Shown piece after piece: positions 7,823 through 17,052 of a stretch of 46,470 bases of DNA; the stretch's first letter is position 1, and the number at the start of each line of letters is the position of its first letter. The stretch is from Paraburkholderia unamae (GTDB lineage Bacteria > Pseudomonadota > Gammaproteobacteria > Burkholderiales > Burkholderiaceae): the NCBI RefSeq assembly GCF_003268775.1, contig NZ_QLSU01000053.1, forward strand, positions 1-46,470, given 5' to 3'. The position numbers and the translations under genes were made by a program. The notes below the pieces were generated by a model, which saw only the letters and a list, made by a program, of their open reading frames with translations, ran no database searches and was not told the DNA's origin.

Positions 7823-9409
7823 TCAGCCCCTTCCGTGCCGCGCCGAAAGCTCCTCCAGATCGAGGTCGCGTTCGAGCACGCGCAACAGTTCGTCGTGAAT
7901 GAGGCCGGCGCGGTGCAGCTTCAATAGCTCCGCGCGGCCCGCTTCCACCGCGGCCAGTACGACGTCGTAATGCGCGTTGCGCATTTCGAGCGGATAGCTC
8001 ACGGCGTTTTCATACGTGCGCGTCATGTTGGCGCGATAGGTGTACTGCTCCAGCAGGCGCGGATGGATCACGCTGCCGTCCGGTCCGTGCACGAGCGGGG
8101 TGATCGCCGCGAGCTGGGCCGCTTCGAGACGCGCCCATGCCTGGGGCTCGTTGAGGTGTGCCGCTTCGTCCGGCGCATCGTTGGCAGGCCTGATCAGCCG
8201 GATCAGCGGTCCAATGGTCGTGCCTTGCAGCAACACCGTGAAAAGGATAACGGCAAACGCGGCGAACAGGATGAGATCGCGGCCCGGCATCGCCTCGGGC
8301 AACGCCAGCGCGATGGCCAGCGTCACCACGCCGCGCATGCCCGCCCAGCTCACCACCGTCGCGCCGCGAAAATCCGGCGCGCTCACGCGGCGCGGCAGCA
8401 TCCAGTGCAGCATGGTGCGGACCGACTCGATGCCATAGGTCCACACGCAACGCGACAACACCACCGCAAGCACCACGGCCATCGCGGCGGGGCCGAGCAA
8501 GGCCACGGCATTGCCCGTGCCGCCCAGGCGCAGCATGACGCCGCGCAGCGACAGACCGATCAGCACGAACACCAGCGCTTCCAGCACGAAGACCATGACC
8601 TGCCAGAACGCCGTGCCGCGGCTGCGCACCGTGGCCGAAAAGATCTCGTGCTGATGCCAGCCTAGCTGCATGCCGCAGGCCACGGTGGCGATGACGCTCG
8701 AAACGCCCAGCATGTCGCCCGCGATATACGCGATCCAACCGGCGAGCACGGACCCCGTGATGATCAGATATTCGTCTTCGAGCTGGCGCAGCAGCCACAC
8801 CACGACGTAGCCCACCACCGCGCCTACCACCACGCCGCCCAGCGCGAGCCCGACGAAAGTGAGCACCGCGTTCGGCTCGCTGAACGCGCCCGTCAACGCC
8901 GCCGCCACGGCGAAGCGGAACAGCACGAGGCCGGCGGCGTCGTTGAGCAGACTCTCGCCTTCGAGCAGGACCATCAAGCGGCGTGGCAGCGCGAGGCGCT
9001 CCAGCACCGCCTTGGCGGCGACCGCATCGGGCGGCGACACCACCGCGCCCAGCGCGAAGCACGCGGCCCAGGGCAGTGCGGGCACGACCCAGTGCGCGAC
9101 CACGCCGACCGCCCAGGTCGTGAACGCGACCGCGCCGATGGCGAACAGCAGAATGGGCGCGAGATGGCGCTTGAAGTCGGACCAGACGAAGAAGTAGGCG
9201 CCGTCCATCAGCAAGGGCGGCAGGAAGACGATGAGGACGAGATCGGGATCGATCACGACCGGCGGCAGGCCGGGCACGAACGCCAGCGCCGCGCCGCCTA
9301 CCAGCAGCGCAGCTGCGGGCGGCAGGCGCAAGCGTTTGGCGAGCAGCTCGAGCGCGATGATGGCGACGAGCGAAAGGAGCACGAGCTTGAACGCCGATAC
9401 GGCCGACAT
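7823..9409 (-). CDS. Na+/H+ antiporter (CPA1 family)
   Basis: Inner-membrane cation/proton antiporter of 528 residues with about 12 membrane helices in the first 400 residues and a cytoplasmic tail of about 120 residues. CPA1 hallmarks are visible: SPPDAVAA in the ion-binding helix and LEGESLLNDAAG. The start at 9409 is supported by AAGGAA 5 bases before it. It probably exports sodium or potassium in exchange for protons for pH or salt homeostasis. No partner genes are nearby. Confidence 0.93.
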   Translation of the reverse strand: MSAVSAFKLVLLSLVAIIALELLAKRLRLPPAAALLVGGAALAFVPGLPPVVIDPDLVLIVFLPPLLMDGAYFFVWSDFKRHLAPILLFAIGAVAFTTWAVGVVAHWVVPALPWAACFALGAVVSPPDAVAAKAVLERLALPRRLMVLLEGESLLNDAAGLVLFRFAVAAALTGAFSEPNAVLTFVGLALGGVVVGAVVGYVVVWLLRQLEDEYLIITGSVLAGWIAYIAGDMLGVSSVIATVACGMQLGWHQHEIFSATVRSRGTAFWQVMVFVLEALVFVLIGLSLRGVMLRLGGTGNAVALLGPAAMAVVLAVVLSRCVWTYGIESVRTMLHWMLPRRVSAPDFRGATVVSWAGMRGVVTLAIALALPEAMPGRDLILFAAFAVILFTVLLQGTTIGPLIRLIRPANDAPDEAAHLNEPQAWARLEAAQLAAITPLVHGPDGSVIHPRLLEQYTYRANMTRTYENAVSYPLEMRNAHYDVVLAAVEAGRAELLKLHRAGLIHDELLRVLERDLDLEELSARHGRG

Positions 9410-9481
9410 GACGCTTCCTTGTGGTGACCCGGCGGGGGTGCGGGAAAGCGTATCTTGCCACGGCGATTGGCAGCGGGCGTT

Positions 9482-9715
9482 TCAGCTTCTGTCGAGAAGG
9501 AGATACATGCCGGTGACGACGCCCATGACGAATGCGGCGCACCCCAGCGCGACGCCAAGATCGATGCATTGCGCGCTCTGGCGTTGAATGAACTCAACCA
9601 CAACGCGCTCCGGGCGCGCGACGGGTGGCGCGTGAGCGCCGTGCGCTATGGATTTACCGAGTGCATCGACGTGTTTCATCAGATGCGACGTGTCGAACAG
9701 CCCTTGCGGACCCAT
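9482..9715 (-). CDS. Small single-pass membrane protein, function unknown
   Basis: Predicted protein of 77 residues. A soluble N-terminal half (MGPQGLFDTSHLMKHVDALG) is followed by a hydrophobic helix near the C-terminus (about 52-73) ending LLLDRS. GGAGG lies 7 bases before the start. It sits alone between the antiporter gene and a LysR gene on the same strand. Not recognised; no functional assignment is made. Confidence 0.55.
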   Translation of the reverse strand: MGPQGLFDTSHLMKHVDALGKSIAHGAHAPPVARPERVVVEFIQRQSAQCIDLGVALGCAAFVMGVVTGMYLLLDRS

Positions 9716-9860
9716 CTTCAGCCTCCAGCGCGAATCGGTTCGGTGAAGGCTTGAGGTTAGATGGGCGGGCGCGCAGGGAATATCGAAGGAATTCGATTTG
9801 GGCGTGAGGAGGTGGCGCGTGAGGTGAGCGACAGTGCGAGAGTCGTTGCGAAAACCTCGC

Positions 9861-10766
9861 TCAATTCCCGCAAGCATGAATCAAAAACTGCTGCATCGCC
9901 CTCGCCGGATCGCTCAACGCCGCACCCGGATGCCAGAGCATGCCCGCCTCCATCTGCGGAATCGCATCCTCCACCGCGCAGGCATCGATGCGCTTGCCCT
10001 CCAGCGACCACGGCCGGAACACCATATCCGAGAGAATCGTCACGCCAAAGCCATGCGCCACGAGCCCGCGCAATGCCTCCATCGAACTCGTGCGAAACGC
10101 GATATTCGGTTCGACTCGCCGCTTCTTCCAGTAGCGCAACGTCGAGGCTTCGCCCTCGTCCACCGTTAGCTGGATATACGGGTAGCGCGCAATGTCGCGC
10201 AGCGTGACGGCGCCCAACTGCGCAAGCGGGTGCGTCGGCGCGGCCCATAATTGCCGGCGCGAACGCATCAGCACGTGGTGGCCGAAACGCGCGCGACGCT
10301 CCACGTTCGAAAGCAGGGCCACGCCCAGATCCACCTTTTGCGCCAGCACCGCCGCCTCGATGGCCGGCCGGTCGAGGTCGTGCAAATCGATCTCGATCTC
10401 GGGGTAAGTCGCCCGAAACCGCGCAAGCAGTTCAGGCAGAAAATACCCGAGCAGCGTATACGAGGCCGCCAGACGCACCGTGCCGCGCAGGCTGTGCGCG
10501 CGAAACGGCGCCTTGTGCAACGCGTCGCGCACCGACTCCAGCACATGGCGCGCGTGATTCAGGAAGTCCTGTCCGTCGGGCGTCAACTCCACGCCCTGGG
10601 GCAGGCGCACGAACAGCCGTGTGCCGAGCGCCTCTTCGAGTGCGAGCACCGCATTGGTGATCGCCGACTGCGAGACATGCTCGGCCGTCGCCGCCATCGA
10701 AAACTGCCCGTTCTGCGCCGCCGCCACGAAGTAGCGGAACTGCCGCAATGTCACGTCCTTGGCCAT
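9861..10766 (-). CDS. LysR-type transcriptional regulator
   Basis: Regulator of 301 residues. The N-terminal winged helix-turn-helix (about 1-65, LRQFRYFVAAAQNGQFSMAA) is followed by an effector-binding domain (about 90-300). It lies 60 bp downstream of the SDR dehydrogenase gene on the same strand, so it may be cotranscribed with it rather than divergent as is usual for the family. The ligand is unknown. The ribosome site is weak, but no better start exists close by. Confidence 0.93.
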   Translation of the reverse strand: MAKDVTLRQFRYFVAAAQNGQFSMAATAEHVSQSAITNAVLALEEALGTRLFVRLPQGVELTPDGQDFLNHARHVLESVRDALHKAPFRAHSLRGTVRLAASYTLLGYFLPELLARFRATYPEIEIDLHDLDRPAIEAAVLAQKVDLGVALLSNVERRARFGHHVLMRSRRQLWAAPTHPLAQLGAVTLRDIARYPYIQLTVDEGEASTLRYWKKRRVEPNIAFRTSSMEALRGLVAHGFGVTILSDMVFRPWSLEGKRIDACAVEDAIPQMEAGMLWHPGAALSDPARAMQQFLIHACGN

Positions 10767-10826
10767 GTGCGTTTCGAATATCGTGAGTCCGTGTTTCCGA
10801 TTCTACGATACCTGATCAACATCCCC

Positions 10827-11594
10827 TCAACGCGGCGCCATGCGCAATGCGCCATCCAGGCGGATCACCTCGCCATTCAGATAGCGATTGCCGACGATAT
10901 GTTCGACGAGCGCCGCGAACTCCGCCGGCTGCCCAAGGCGCGGCGGGAACGGCACGCCCGCGCCCAGCGCTTGCTGCACCTCGGCGGGCATGGCGAGCAA
11001 CATCGGCGTTTCGAAAATACCCGGTGCGATCGTCACCACGCGAATCGCATTGCGCGCGAGTTCGCGCGCGGCCGGCAGCGTGAGCGAGACGACCCCGCCC
11101 TTCGAGGCCGCATAGGCCGACTGCCCGATCTGGCCGTCGTAGGCGGCGACCGACGCCGTATTGACGATCACACCGCGCTCGCCGCCCTCGTCGGGCGGGT
11201 TGTTCGCCATCGCCACGGCCGCGAGGCGCATCACGTTGAAGGTGCCGATCAGGTTGACCGACACGACCTTCGCGAACAGGTCGAGCGGGTGCGCGCCCTC
11301 TTTGCCCACAATGCGCTGCGCCGGCGCGATGCCCGCGCAATTGACCACGCCGTGCAGCGCGCCAAAGCGCTCGACAACCTGCGCGAGCGCCGCTTCGACG
11401 CTCCCGGCCTGGGTCACGTCCACCTGCACGGCAAGCGCGCGTTCGCCGCCAGCGGCGGCTTCGTCGCGCGCACGGGCCATGTCGATATCGGCGAATACGA
11501 CGTTCGCGCCGCGCGCGAGCAGATGACGCCCCACCGCGGCGCCCAGTCCCGACCCACCGCCCGTCACGAAAAAGGTTTTGTCCTGCACGATCAT
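10827..11594 (-). CDS. SDR-family 3-hydroxyacyl-CoA dehydrogenase (HSD10-like)
   Basis: NAD-dependent short-chain dehydrogenase of 255 residues. The cofactor motif TGGGSGLG is at the N-terminus, NCAGIA in the centre, and the catalytic Ser and Tyr-x3-Lys are in NTASVAAYDGQ and YAASK. The overall pattern resembles human HSD17B10 and bacterial 3-hydroxy-2-methylbutyryl-CoA dehydrogenases, which act in branched-chain or fatty acid beta-oxidation. The start at 11594 is chosen over one 15 bases upstream because GGAGGAG precedes it at a suitable distance. It follows the indolepyruvate oxidoreductase gene by 39 bp and is likely in the same operon. Confidence 0.9.
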   Translation of the reverse strand: MIVQDKTFFVTGGGSGLGAAVGRHLLARGANVVFADIDMARARDEAAAGGERALAVQVDVTQAGSVEAALAQVVERFGALHGVVNCAGIAPAQRIVGKEGAHPLDLFAKVVSVNLIGTFNVMRLAAVAMANNPPDEGGERGVIVNTASVAAYDGQIGQSAYAASKGGVVSLTLPAARELARNAIRVVTIAPGIFETPMLLAMPAEVQQALGAGVPFPPRLGQPAEFAALVEHIVGNRYLNGEVIRLDGALRMAPR

Positions 11595-11633
11595 GTCTTT
11601 CTCCTCCATCAGTTATCCGAATTATCTGTCGAT

Positions 11634-14600
11634 TCAGGCGGCGTTGCCCGCCAGTTCCGCGCGATACCGCGCACGCGTGCCGCGCGAGTTTTCGTAGTTG
11701 CGTTCCTTCACGATGCCGAAGCCGCGCACCGCGCCTGGCACGCCGAGCAGGCCGACGGCGGCCGCGAGCGTTTGCGGCGTGAGCTTGCCGAGCACGAGGC
11801 GCACGTCGTCCTCGAATTCGCGGATCATGGCGCGCTCGATCACGCGGTCGCGCTGGCGGCCGAACGGATCGAGCGGCGTGCCGCGCAGCGCCTTGCCGTG
11901 CTTGAGCACGCGCAGCAGCGGTTCGGCCCACGCGCCGCGCAGCGCGATCTTGTTGCGGCGGCCGGTTTGCGGGTCGCGGCGCGTGAGGAGCGGCGGCGCC
12001 ATGTGAAAGGTCTTCTTGTCCGCCGCGCCGTCGAAGAGGCCGCGCAGATACGCGCCAAAGCTGCCGTCCGTATGCAGGCGCGCGACTTCGTATTCGTCCT
12101 TGTAGGCGAGCACCTTGAAGTAATGGCGCGCCACCGCTTCGGCGAGCGCGCCGTGAGCGCCCGCCACGCCGCGCTCGGCCTGCGCCACGGCGTCGACGAG
12201 CGCGCGATAGCGCGCCGCATAGGCCGCGTTCTGGTACTGCGTGAGATCGCGCTCGCGCGCCGCCACGAAACGCGTGAAATCGAATGTGCCTGGCGCGTTT
12301 TCGTCGGCGGCCGCACCCTCAACGCGCTCCAGCGCACGCGTGTCCTGCGCGATCAACCGGCCCCACAGGAACGCGCGCTCGTTCATCTTCACGGCCGCGC
12401 CGTTGAGTTCGATCGCGCGAAGAATCGAGGCTTCGGCAAGCGGCACGAGGCCCAACTGGTACGCATAGCCCACCATCATCATGTTCGAGGCGATAGCGTC
12501 GCCAAAAATGGCTTCGGCCGCCGCCGTGCAGTCCCAGAAGGTCGCGCGCCCGGCGCCCATCGCGCTTTCGATCGCGGCCTGATGCACAGCCTTGCTGACG
12601 GGCAGGTCGCCGTTGCGCACGAAGTCGGCGGTCGCGGTGATGCGCTCGTTGACAATCGCGCGCGCGCCGCTCGACGCGATGCGCGAGAGCGCGCCCGACG
12701 AAGCGGCCACCACGGCGTCGCAGCCGAGCAGGACGTTGGCCGCCTGCGCGCCGATGCGCGAGGTCGTGACGAGCCCGCGGCTCTGCGCGATCTGCACGTG
12801 GCTGATGACCGCGCCGTTCTTCTGCGCAAGCCCTGTGAAGTCGAGCGTCGAGGCTCCGCGTCCTTCGAGGTGCGCCGCCATCGCGAGAATCGCGCCGATC
12901 GTCACCACGCCCGTACCGCCCACGCCCGTCACGACCATGCGCAGATGCTGCTCCAACGCCTGCGCCACCTTCTCGGGCGGCGCGAGCGTGGCGCGCAGTT
13001 CGGCTTCGATGCGCTGGATGCGCGCGGCGTCGGGGCGCTTCAGCTCCATGCCCTCCACGGTCACGAAGCTCGGGCAGAAGCCCTTCACGCACGACGTGTC
13101 CTTGTTGCAGCTCGATTGATTGACGGCGCGCTTGCGCCCCAGCTCCGTTTCCAGCGGTTCGATGGCGATGCAGTTCGACTGCACGGAACAGTCGCCGCAG
13201 CCTTCGCACACGGCCGGATTGATGACCACGCGCGTGGCCGGATCGATCAGCTTGCCGCGCTTGCGGCGGCGACGCTTTTCGGCGGCGCAGGTCTGGTCGT
13301 AGACGATCACCGAAACGCCCTTCTGCTCGCGCAGGCGGCGCTGCACGGCGTCGAGCGCGTCGCGGTGCAGCAGCGTCACGCCGCGCGGCAACGCGTGCGC
13401 ATTCACGTATTGCTCAGTGCGGTCGCTCACCACTACGACTTCGTTCACGCCTTCCGCCTGCACCTGCGCGACCACGCGATGCACGGTCAAGCCGCCCTCG
13501 GCGGGCTGGCCGCCGGTCATCGCCACCGCGTCGTTGAAGAGGATCTTGTAGGTGATGTTCGCGCGCGCGGCCACGGCCTGGCGAATCGCGAGGCTGCCCG
13601 AGTGCTGGTAGGTGCCGTCGCCGAGATTCACGAACAGATGCGGCATGTCCGTGAACGTCGACATGCCGACCCACTGCACGCCCTCGCCGCCCATCTGGCA
13701 GAACGTCGCCGTATTGCCCGCCTCGCCGAGCGCCATGATGTGGCAGCCGATGCCCGCTGCCGCGTGCGAGCCGTCCGGCAGGCGCGTGGACGTATTGTGC
13801 GGGCAGCCCGCGCAGAAGAACGGCTTGCGCGTGAGCGGTTCGCCCTGCGGCGCCGAAGCGAGCGCGATCACGCGCGGCGTGGCCCCACGCGTACTCGTTG
13901 CGGTCGCAACCACCGGCGGCAGTTCAACGGCCGTATGTTCGAAGAAGCGTTGCAGCGCGCGCTCCAGTTGCTCGGGGGCGAACTCCATCGCGGCGGGCAA
14001 AAGCGGCTCGCGCTCGCCCAGCGTCTTGCCGTGCACGGTGGGCCGCTCGTCGGCGCGCAGGTTGAACAGCGCCTCCTTGATCTGCCGCTCGACGAACGAG
14101 CGCTTTTCCTCCACCACGAACAGCGCCTGCATGCCGCGCGCGAACGTCTTGACGCCTTCGGTTTCGAGCGGCCAGATCATGCCGACCTTGTAAATGCCGA
14201 TGCCGAGTTGCGCGAGGCGCTCCGGCGTGAGCCCCAGCGCGTCGAATGCGGCGAGCACGTCGCCATGCGCCTTGCCGACCGTCACGATGCCCACGCGCGC
14301 TTGCGCGGGCCGCAGCAGCGCACGGTCGAGCGGATTCGCCCGCATGAAGGCGAGCGCGGCGGGCAGGCGCTCGTCGAGCACGCGGCGCTCCAGTTCCGCG
14401 CGCTCGGCGGGCCAGCGCAGTTGCGGGTCATAGTTGAAGCGTCGCTGCGCGGGAATCTCGATGTCTTCCGGCAAACGCAGCGGCGCGCCGCGCGCCACGC
14501 GCATGGAGCGGCCGCTCTCCACCGTTTCCGTGATCGCCTTGAAGCCCACCCAGAGGCCGCTGAAACGCGAGAGCGCGTAACCCGCGAGACCGAACTCGAT

Positions 14601-15167
14601 GTACTCCTCCACCGAGGCCGGAAAGAGGATCGGCATCATCGCGCCTTCGAACACGTGGTCGGTCTGATGTGGAAACATCGACGACTGCGCCGCGTGGTCG
14701 TCGCCCGCCACGGCCAGCACGCCGCCGTGGCGCGCCGTGCCGAGCATGTTGGCGTTGCGGAACACGTCGCCGGTGCGGTCCACGCCCGGCCCCTTGCCGT
14801 ACCACATCGAAAACACGCCTTCCACGCGCTTGCCGGGAAAGGCGTCGAGTTGCTGCGCGCCCCACAGCATGGTCGCCCCCAAGTCTTCGTTCAGGCCGGG
14901 CTCGAAGCGCACGTCGAAGCCCGCGAGCAGCGCTTTCTGGCGCCACAGTTCCTGGTCGAAGCCGCCGAGCGGCGAGCCGCGATAGCCGGACACGAGGCCC
15001 GCCGTGTGCAGGCCCGCGAGGCGGTCCGCGCGCGCCTGTTCGATAAGGATGCGCACGAGCGCCTGGGTGCCGGTGAGAAAGACCGCGCCGTCTTCGCGCA
15101 AGTAGCGGTCTTCGAGTCGATAGTCCGTGTCGATCTGGCGCCCGGCCTCGACGGCTCGCATGTTCAT
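11634..15167 (-). CDS. Indolepyruvate ferredoxin oxidoreductase, fused alpha/beta
   Basis: Enzyme of 1177 residues that oxidatively decarboxylates aryl-pyruvates (indolepyruvate, phenylpyruvate) to arylacetyl-CoA using thiamine diphosphate and iron-sulfur clusters. IorA-like parts come first, including the thiamine-binding block around FCAGCPHNTST and GIGCHIMALGE. A ferredoxin-like segment has CEGCGDCSVQSNC (first Cys about 654) and CNKDTSCVKGFCP. An IorB-like gamma domain (VVTGVGGTGVVTIG) and a C-terminal domain follow. The single long chain is usual in proteobacteria, whereas archaea have two subunits. The start at 15167 has GGAG 8 bases upstream. A divergent Lrp-type regulator at 15311 suggests control by an amino acid. 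Confidence 0.95.
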   Translation of the reverse strand: MNMRAVEAGRQIDTDYRLEDRYLREDGAVFLTGTQALVRILIEQARADRLAGLHTAGLVSGYRGSPLGGFDQELWRQKALLAGFDVRFEPGLNEDLGATMLWGAQQLDAFPGKRVEGVFSMWYGKGPGVDRTGDVFRNANMLGTARHGGVLAVAGDDHAAQSSMFPHQTDHVFEGAMMPILFPASVEEYIEFGLAGYALSRFSGLWVGFKAITETVESGRSMRVARGAPLRLPEDIEIPAQRRFNYDPQLRWPAERAELERRVLDERLPAALAFMRANPLDRALLRPAQARVGIVTVGKAHGDVLAAFDALGLTPERLAQLGIGIYKVGMIWPLETEGVKTFARGMQALFVVEEKRSFVERQIKEALFNLRADERPTVHGKTLGEREPLLPAAMEFAPEQLERALQRFFEHTAVELPPVVATATSTRGATPRVIALASAPQGEPLTRKPFFCAGCPHNTSTRLPDGSHAAAGIGCHIMALGEAGNTATFCQMGGEGVQWVGMSTFTDMPHLFVNLGDGTYQHSGSLAIRQAVAARANITYKILFNDAVAMTGGQPAEGGLTVHRVVAQVQAEGVNEVVVVSDRTEQYVNAHALPRGVTLLHRDALDAVQRRLREQKGVSVIVYDQTCAAEKRRRRKRGKLIDPATRVVINPAVCEGCGDCSVQSNCIAIEPLETELGRKRAVNQSSCNKDTSCVKGFCPSFVTVEGMELKRPDAARIQRIEAELRATLAPPEKVAQALEQHLRMVVTGVGGTGVVTIGAILAMAAHLEGRGASTLDFTGLAQKNGAVISHVQIAQSRGLVTTSRIGAQAANVLLGCDAVVAASSGALSRIASSGARAIVNERITATADFVRNGDLPVSKAVHQAAIESAMGAGRATFWDCTAAAEAIFGDAIASNMMMVGYAYQLGLVPLAEASILRAIELNGAAVKMNERAFLWGRLIAQDTRALERVEGAAADENAPGTFDFTRFVAARERDLTQYQNAAYAARYRALVDAVAQAERGVAGAHGALAEAVARHYFKVLAYKDEYEVARLHTDGSFGAYLRGLFDGAADKKTFHMAPPLLTRRDPQTGRRNKIALRGAWAEPLLRVLKHGKALRGTPLDPFGRQRDRVIERAMIREFEDDVRLVLGKLTPQTLAAAVGLLGVPGAVRGFGIVKERNYENSRGTRARYRAELAGNAA

Positions 15168-15218
15168 GGTGTTGTCTCCGCTATTCGACTTGTGGGTACT
15201 AGCGGATTCTAGATAGCC

Positions 15219-15284
15219 AATAGGGGCGATTCGTGCCAAACTAAGCCACGCTACCGCCTCAGATTAGCCACATTCGCCCCAATT
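15219..15284. promoter_or_regulatory. Inverted repeat between the oxidoreductase and lrp-type genes
   Basis: AATAGGGGCGA (15219-15229) and TCGCCCCAATT (15274-15284) match as an inverted repeat at 10 of 11 positions, with centres about 55 bp apart, inside the 143-bp divergent promoter region. Widely spaced imperfect repeats on the same helix face suit an octameric Lrp-family regulator. Inference from position. Confidence 0.45.
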
Positions 15285-15310
15285 CCTCCCTTTTCCGGTA
15301 AGGTTTGCCA

Positions 15311-15784
15311 ATGAAATTCGACCGCGTGGATGTCGCCATCCTGCGCGCCCTGCAAAGCGACGCGCATGTGAAGTCCGCCGACCTCGCGGAATCGCTCGGG
15401 CTTTCGCTCTCGCCGTTCTACCGGCGCATCCGCATGCTGGAGGAACGGGGGGTCATCACGCAGTACGTGACGCTGCTCGACCAGGAGAAGGCGGGCTTTC
15501 CCGTCAATGCCTATGTGTCGGTGGCGATCGAGAAGAAGAACGAGACGCGCCTCGCCGCGTTCGAGCGCGCGATCTCGAACTGCGAAGAGGTCATGGAGTG
15601 CTATTTGATGACGGGCGCGTTCGACTACATGTTGCGCGTGGTGGCGAGCGATATCGCGGGCATCGAGCGATTCGTGATGACGCGGCTCACGAAGATTGAA
15701 GGCGTGCGCGACATTCACACCTCAGTCGCGCTGCGCCGCGTGGAATATAAAACCCGGCTGCCGGTACGCGTGCGCGATGAGTGA
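15311..15784 (+). CDS. Lrp/AsnC-family transcriptional regulator
   Basis: Regulator of 157 residues with an N-terminal helix-turn-helix (about 20-45, LAESLGLSLSPFYRRIRMLEERG) and a C-terminal ligand-binding RAM domain (VECYLMTGAFDYMLRVVASDIAG-like block). It is divergent from the indolepyruvate oxidoreductase gene and probably controls it in response to an aromatic amino acid or its keto acid. The start at 15311 is an ATG; a TTG two codons upstream is less likely. The pairing with the oxidoreductase is seen; the ligand is inferred. Confidence 0.93.
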   Translation: MKFDRVDVAILRALQSDAHVKSADLAESLGLSLSPFYRRIRMLEERGVITQYVTLLDQEKAGFPVNAYVSVAIEKKNETRLAAFERAISNCEEVMECYLMTGAFDYMLRVVASDIAGIERFVMTRLTKIEGVRDIHTSVALRRVEYKTRLPVRVRDE

Positions 15785-15844
15785 CGAGTGATGCGCGCGA
15801 GTTACTCAGGATATCGAATGAATTGACGCGCCGCCATCAAGCCA

Positions 15845-16864
15845 TCAAGCCTTCTGCGCGGTTTTGCGCGCCGCGCGCAATGGCTTGGCGGCATCGGCGC
15901 CAGGACGCCCTGCACGCCGTGGGGTTCGCCGCGCCCCCGGTGCGGCCGTGCCCGCGCCCTTTTCCCGCGCCGCTTCCAGTTCGCGCGCCTGCGCATCATG
16001 GCTCGCGCGCAATGCGTCGAGCCGGCCTTCGGCCAGGCCCGCCTGATGGCGCAGGTCGCCCAACTGCTTTTGCAGGGACTGGATCTCGGCGCGCGCGCTT
16101 TCCTCGGTGCGCGTCGCGCGCTGTGCGGCCGCCTCGGCGTCGCGCTGCAAGCGCACGTTGGCCGTGCGCTCCCGTTCGATCTCCAGCAGTGCGCGTTTTT
16201 CCGCCGCTTCCAGACGCGTTTGCGCGAGTTCGGCGCCTGCTCGCAGCTTGTCGAGTTCGGCGGCGAAGTCGGCGCGCGCCTGGGTCAGCGCGGCATCGCG
16301 TTCGCGGCTCGCCTCGCGGGCGCGTTCCAGTTCGCCTTCAAGCGCGCCGCGCGTGGCGACGGCCGCGGCCTGCGCCTGCTCCAGTTCCTGTATGCGCACC
16401 TGCGCCGTGAGCAGCGCGGCCGTGCGCTGTTCGAGCGCGGCCTCGGTGCGTTCGAGATCGCCGCGCGTGGCGGCCACCGCCGCCTCGGCCGCGCGGCGCA
16501 CCTCCTCCACTTCGAGGCGCAGCGCTTCGAGCGAGGCCTGGGCCGCCGCGGCCGCGCGCGTCCAGAGCGCGGCCACGAGTTCGCCCGCCGCGCCTTGCAG
16601 TTCCTCGGGCAGATCGGCGTGCTCGATGCGCACGCGGCTTTTCTCGCGCAGGTCGGCCCAGAACTCCGAAAGCACGGCGGTGGGGGTGCTCATGCTGCCG
16701 CGCCGCACGAGTTGATAGAGCCGGTTGGCTGTGGGGGTGATGCCGAAGCGGAAGAACATCAGCGCGCACACTTCGCGGTAAAGCTCGCGCGTCTTGGGAA
16801 ATTCGGCCTTGAGGCGCTCGATCTCGGCGTTCAGGCGCACTTCGTCGGGGGCGACGTCGGTCAT
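15845..16864 (-). CDS. KfrA-like DNA-binding coiled-coil protein
   Basis: Protein of 339 residues. An N-terminal domain of about 110 residues (from EIERLKAEFPKTRELYREVC through TANRLYQLVRRGSMSTPTAV) matches the KfrA N-terminal DNA-binding family. It is followed by about 180 residues of Ala/Glu/Arg/Gln heptad-like coiled coil and a basic Arg/Lys/Pro tail. Plasmid KfrA is an autorepressor that forms filaments on DNA and aids partition; chromosomal homologs are little studied. No plasmid genes are nearby. A palindrome lies 31 bp upstream of the start and may be its own operator. Confidence 0.85.
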   Translation of the reverse strand: MTDVAPDEVRLNAEIERLKAEFPKTRELYREVCALMFFRFGITPTANRLYQLVRRGSMSTPTAVLSEFWADLREKSRVRIEHADLPEELQGAAGELVAALWTRAAAAAQASLEALRLEVEEVRRAAEAAVAATRGDLERTEAALEQRTAALLTAQVRIQELEQAQAAAVATRGALEGELERAREASRERDAALTQARADFAAELDKLRAGAELAQTRLEAAEKRALLEIERERTANVRLQRDAEAAAQRATRTEESARAEIQSLQKQLGDLRHQAGLAEGRLDALRASHDAQARELEAAREKGAGTAAPGARRTPRRAGRPGADAAKPLRAARKTAQKA

Positions 16865-16894
16865 GGAGGCATGCGGGTATGGAATCCGTCGATA

Positions 16895-16915
16895 TTACAA
16901 CGTAAAGCGTTGGAA
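16895..16915. promoter_or_regulatory. Palindrome upstream of the kfrA-like gene
   Basis: CAACG-N5-CGTTG (16898-16912) is a perfect inverted repeat, extended outward by matching TT and AA with one mismatch. It ends 31 bp upstream of the start codon. GGAATCC also occurs on both sides (16881 and 16912). KfrA proteins repress their own promoters by binding palindromes, so this is the best candidate operator. Confidence 0.5.
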
Positions 16916-17052
16916 TCCTACCGCTTTCACCCGCCCTCCCCAAGCACGCTGGCGCACTCGGTTCAGTGCTTCCAGCAGGATACGTAACGCGAAGTGAGCG
17001 CCCCTATCCCTCGATACCGGCAGCCAGTTGATTGCTCGCTGACCGATGCCAT

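Noticed and set aside
10251..15212. Very long open frame on the plus strand opposite the indolepyruvate oxidoreductase gene
   Set aside because: It is an Arg/His/Ala-rich shadow frame produced by GC-biased codons; it covers three genes of known families on the other strand and has no family resemblance.
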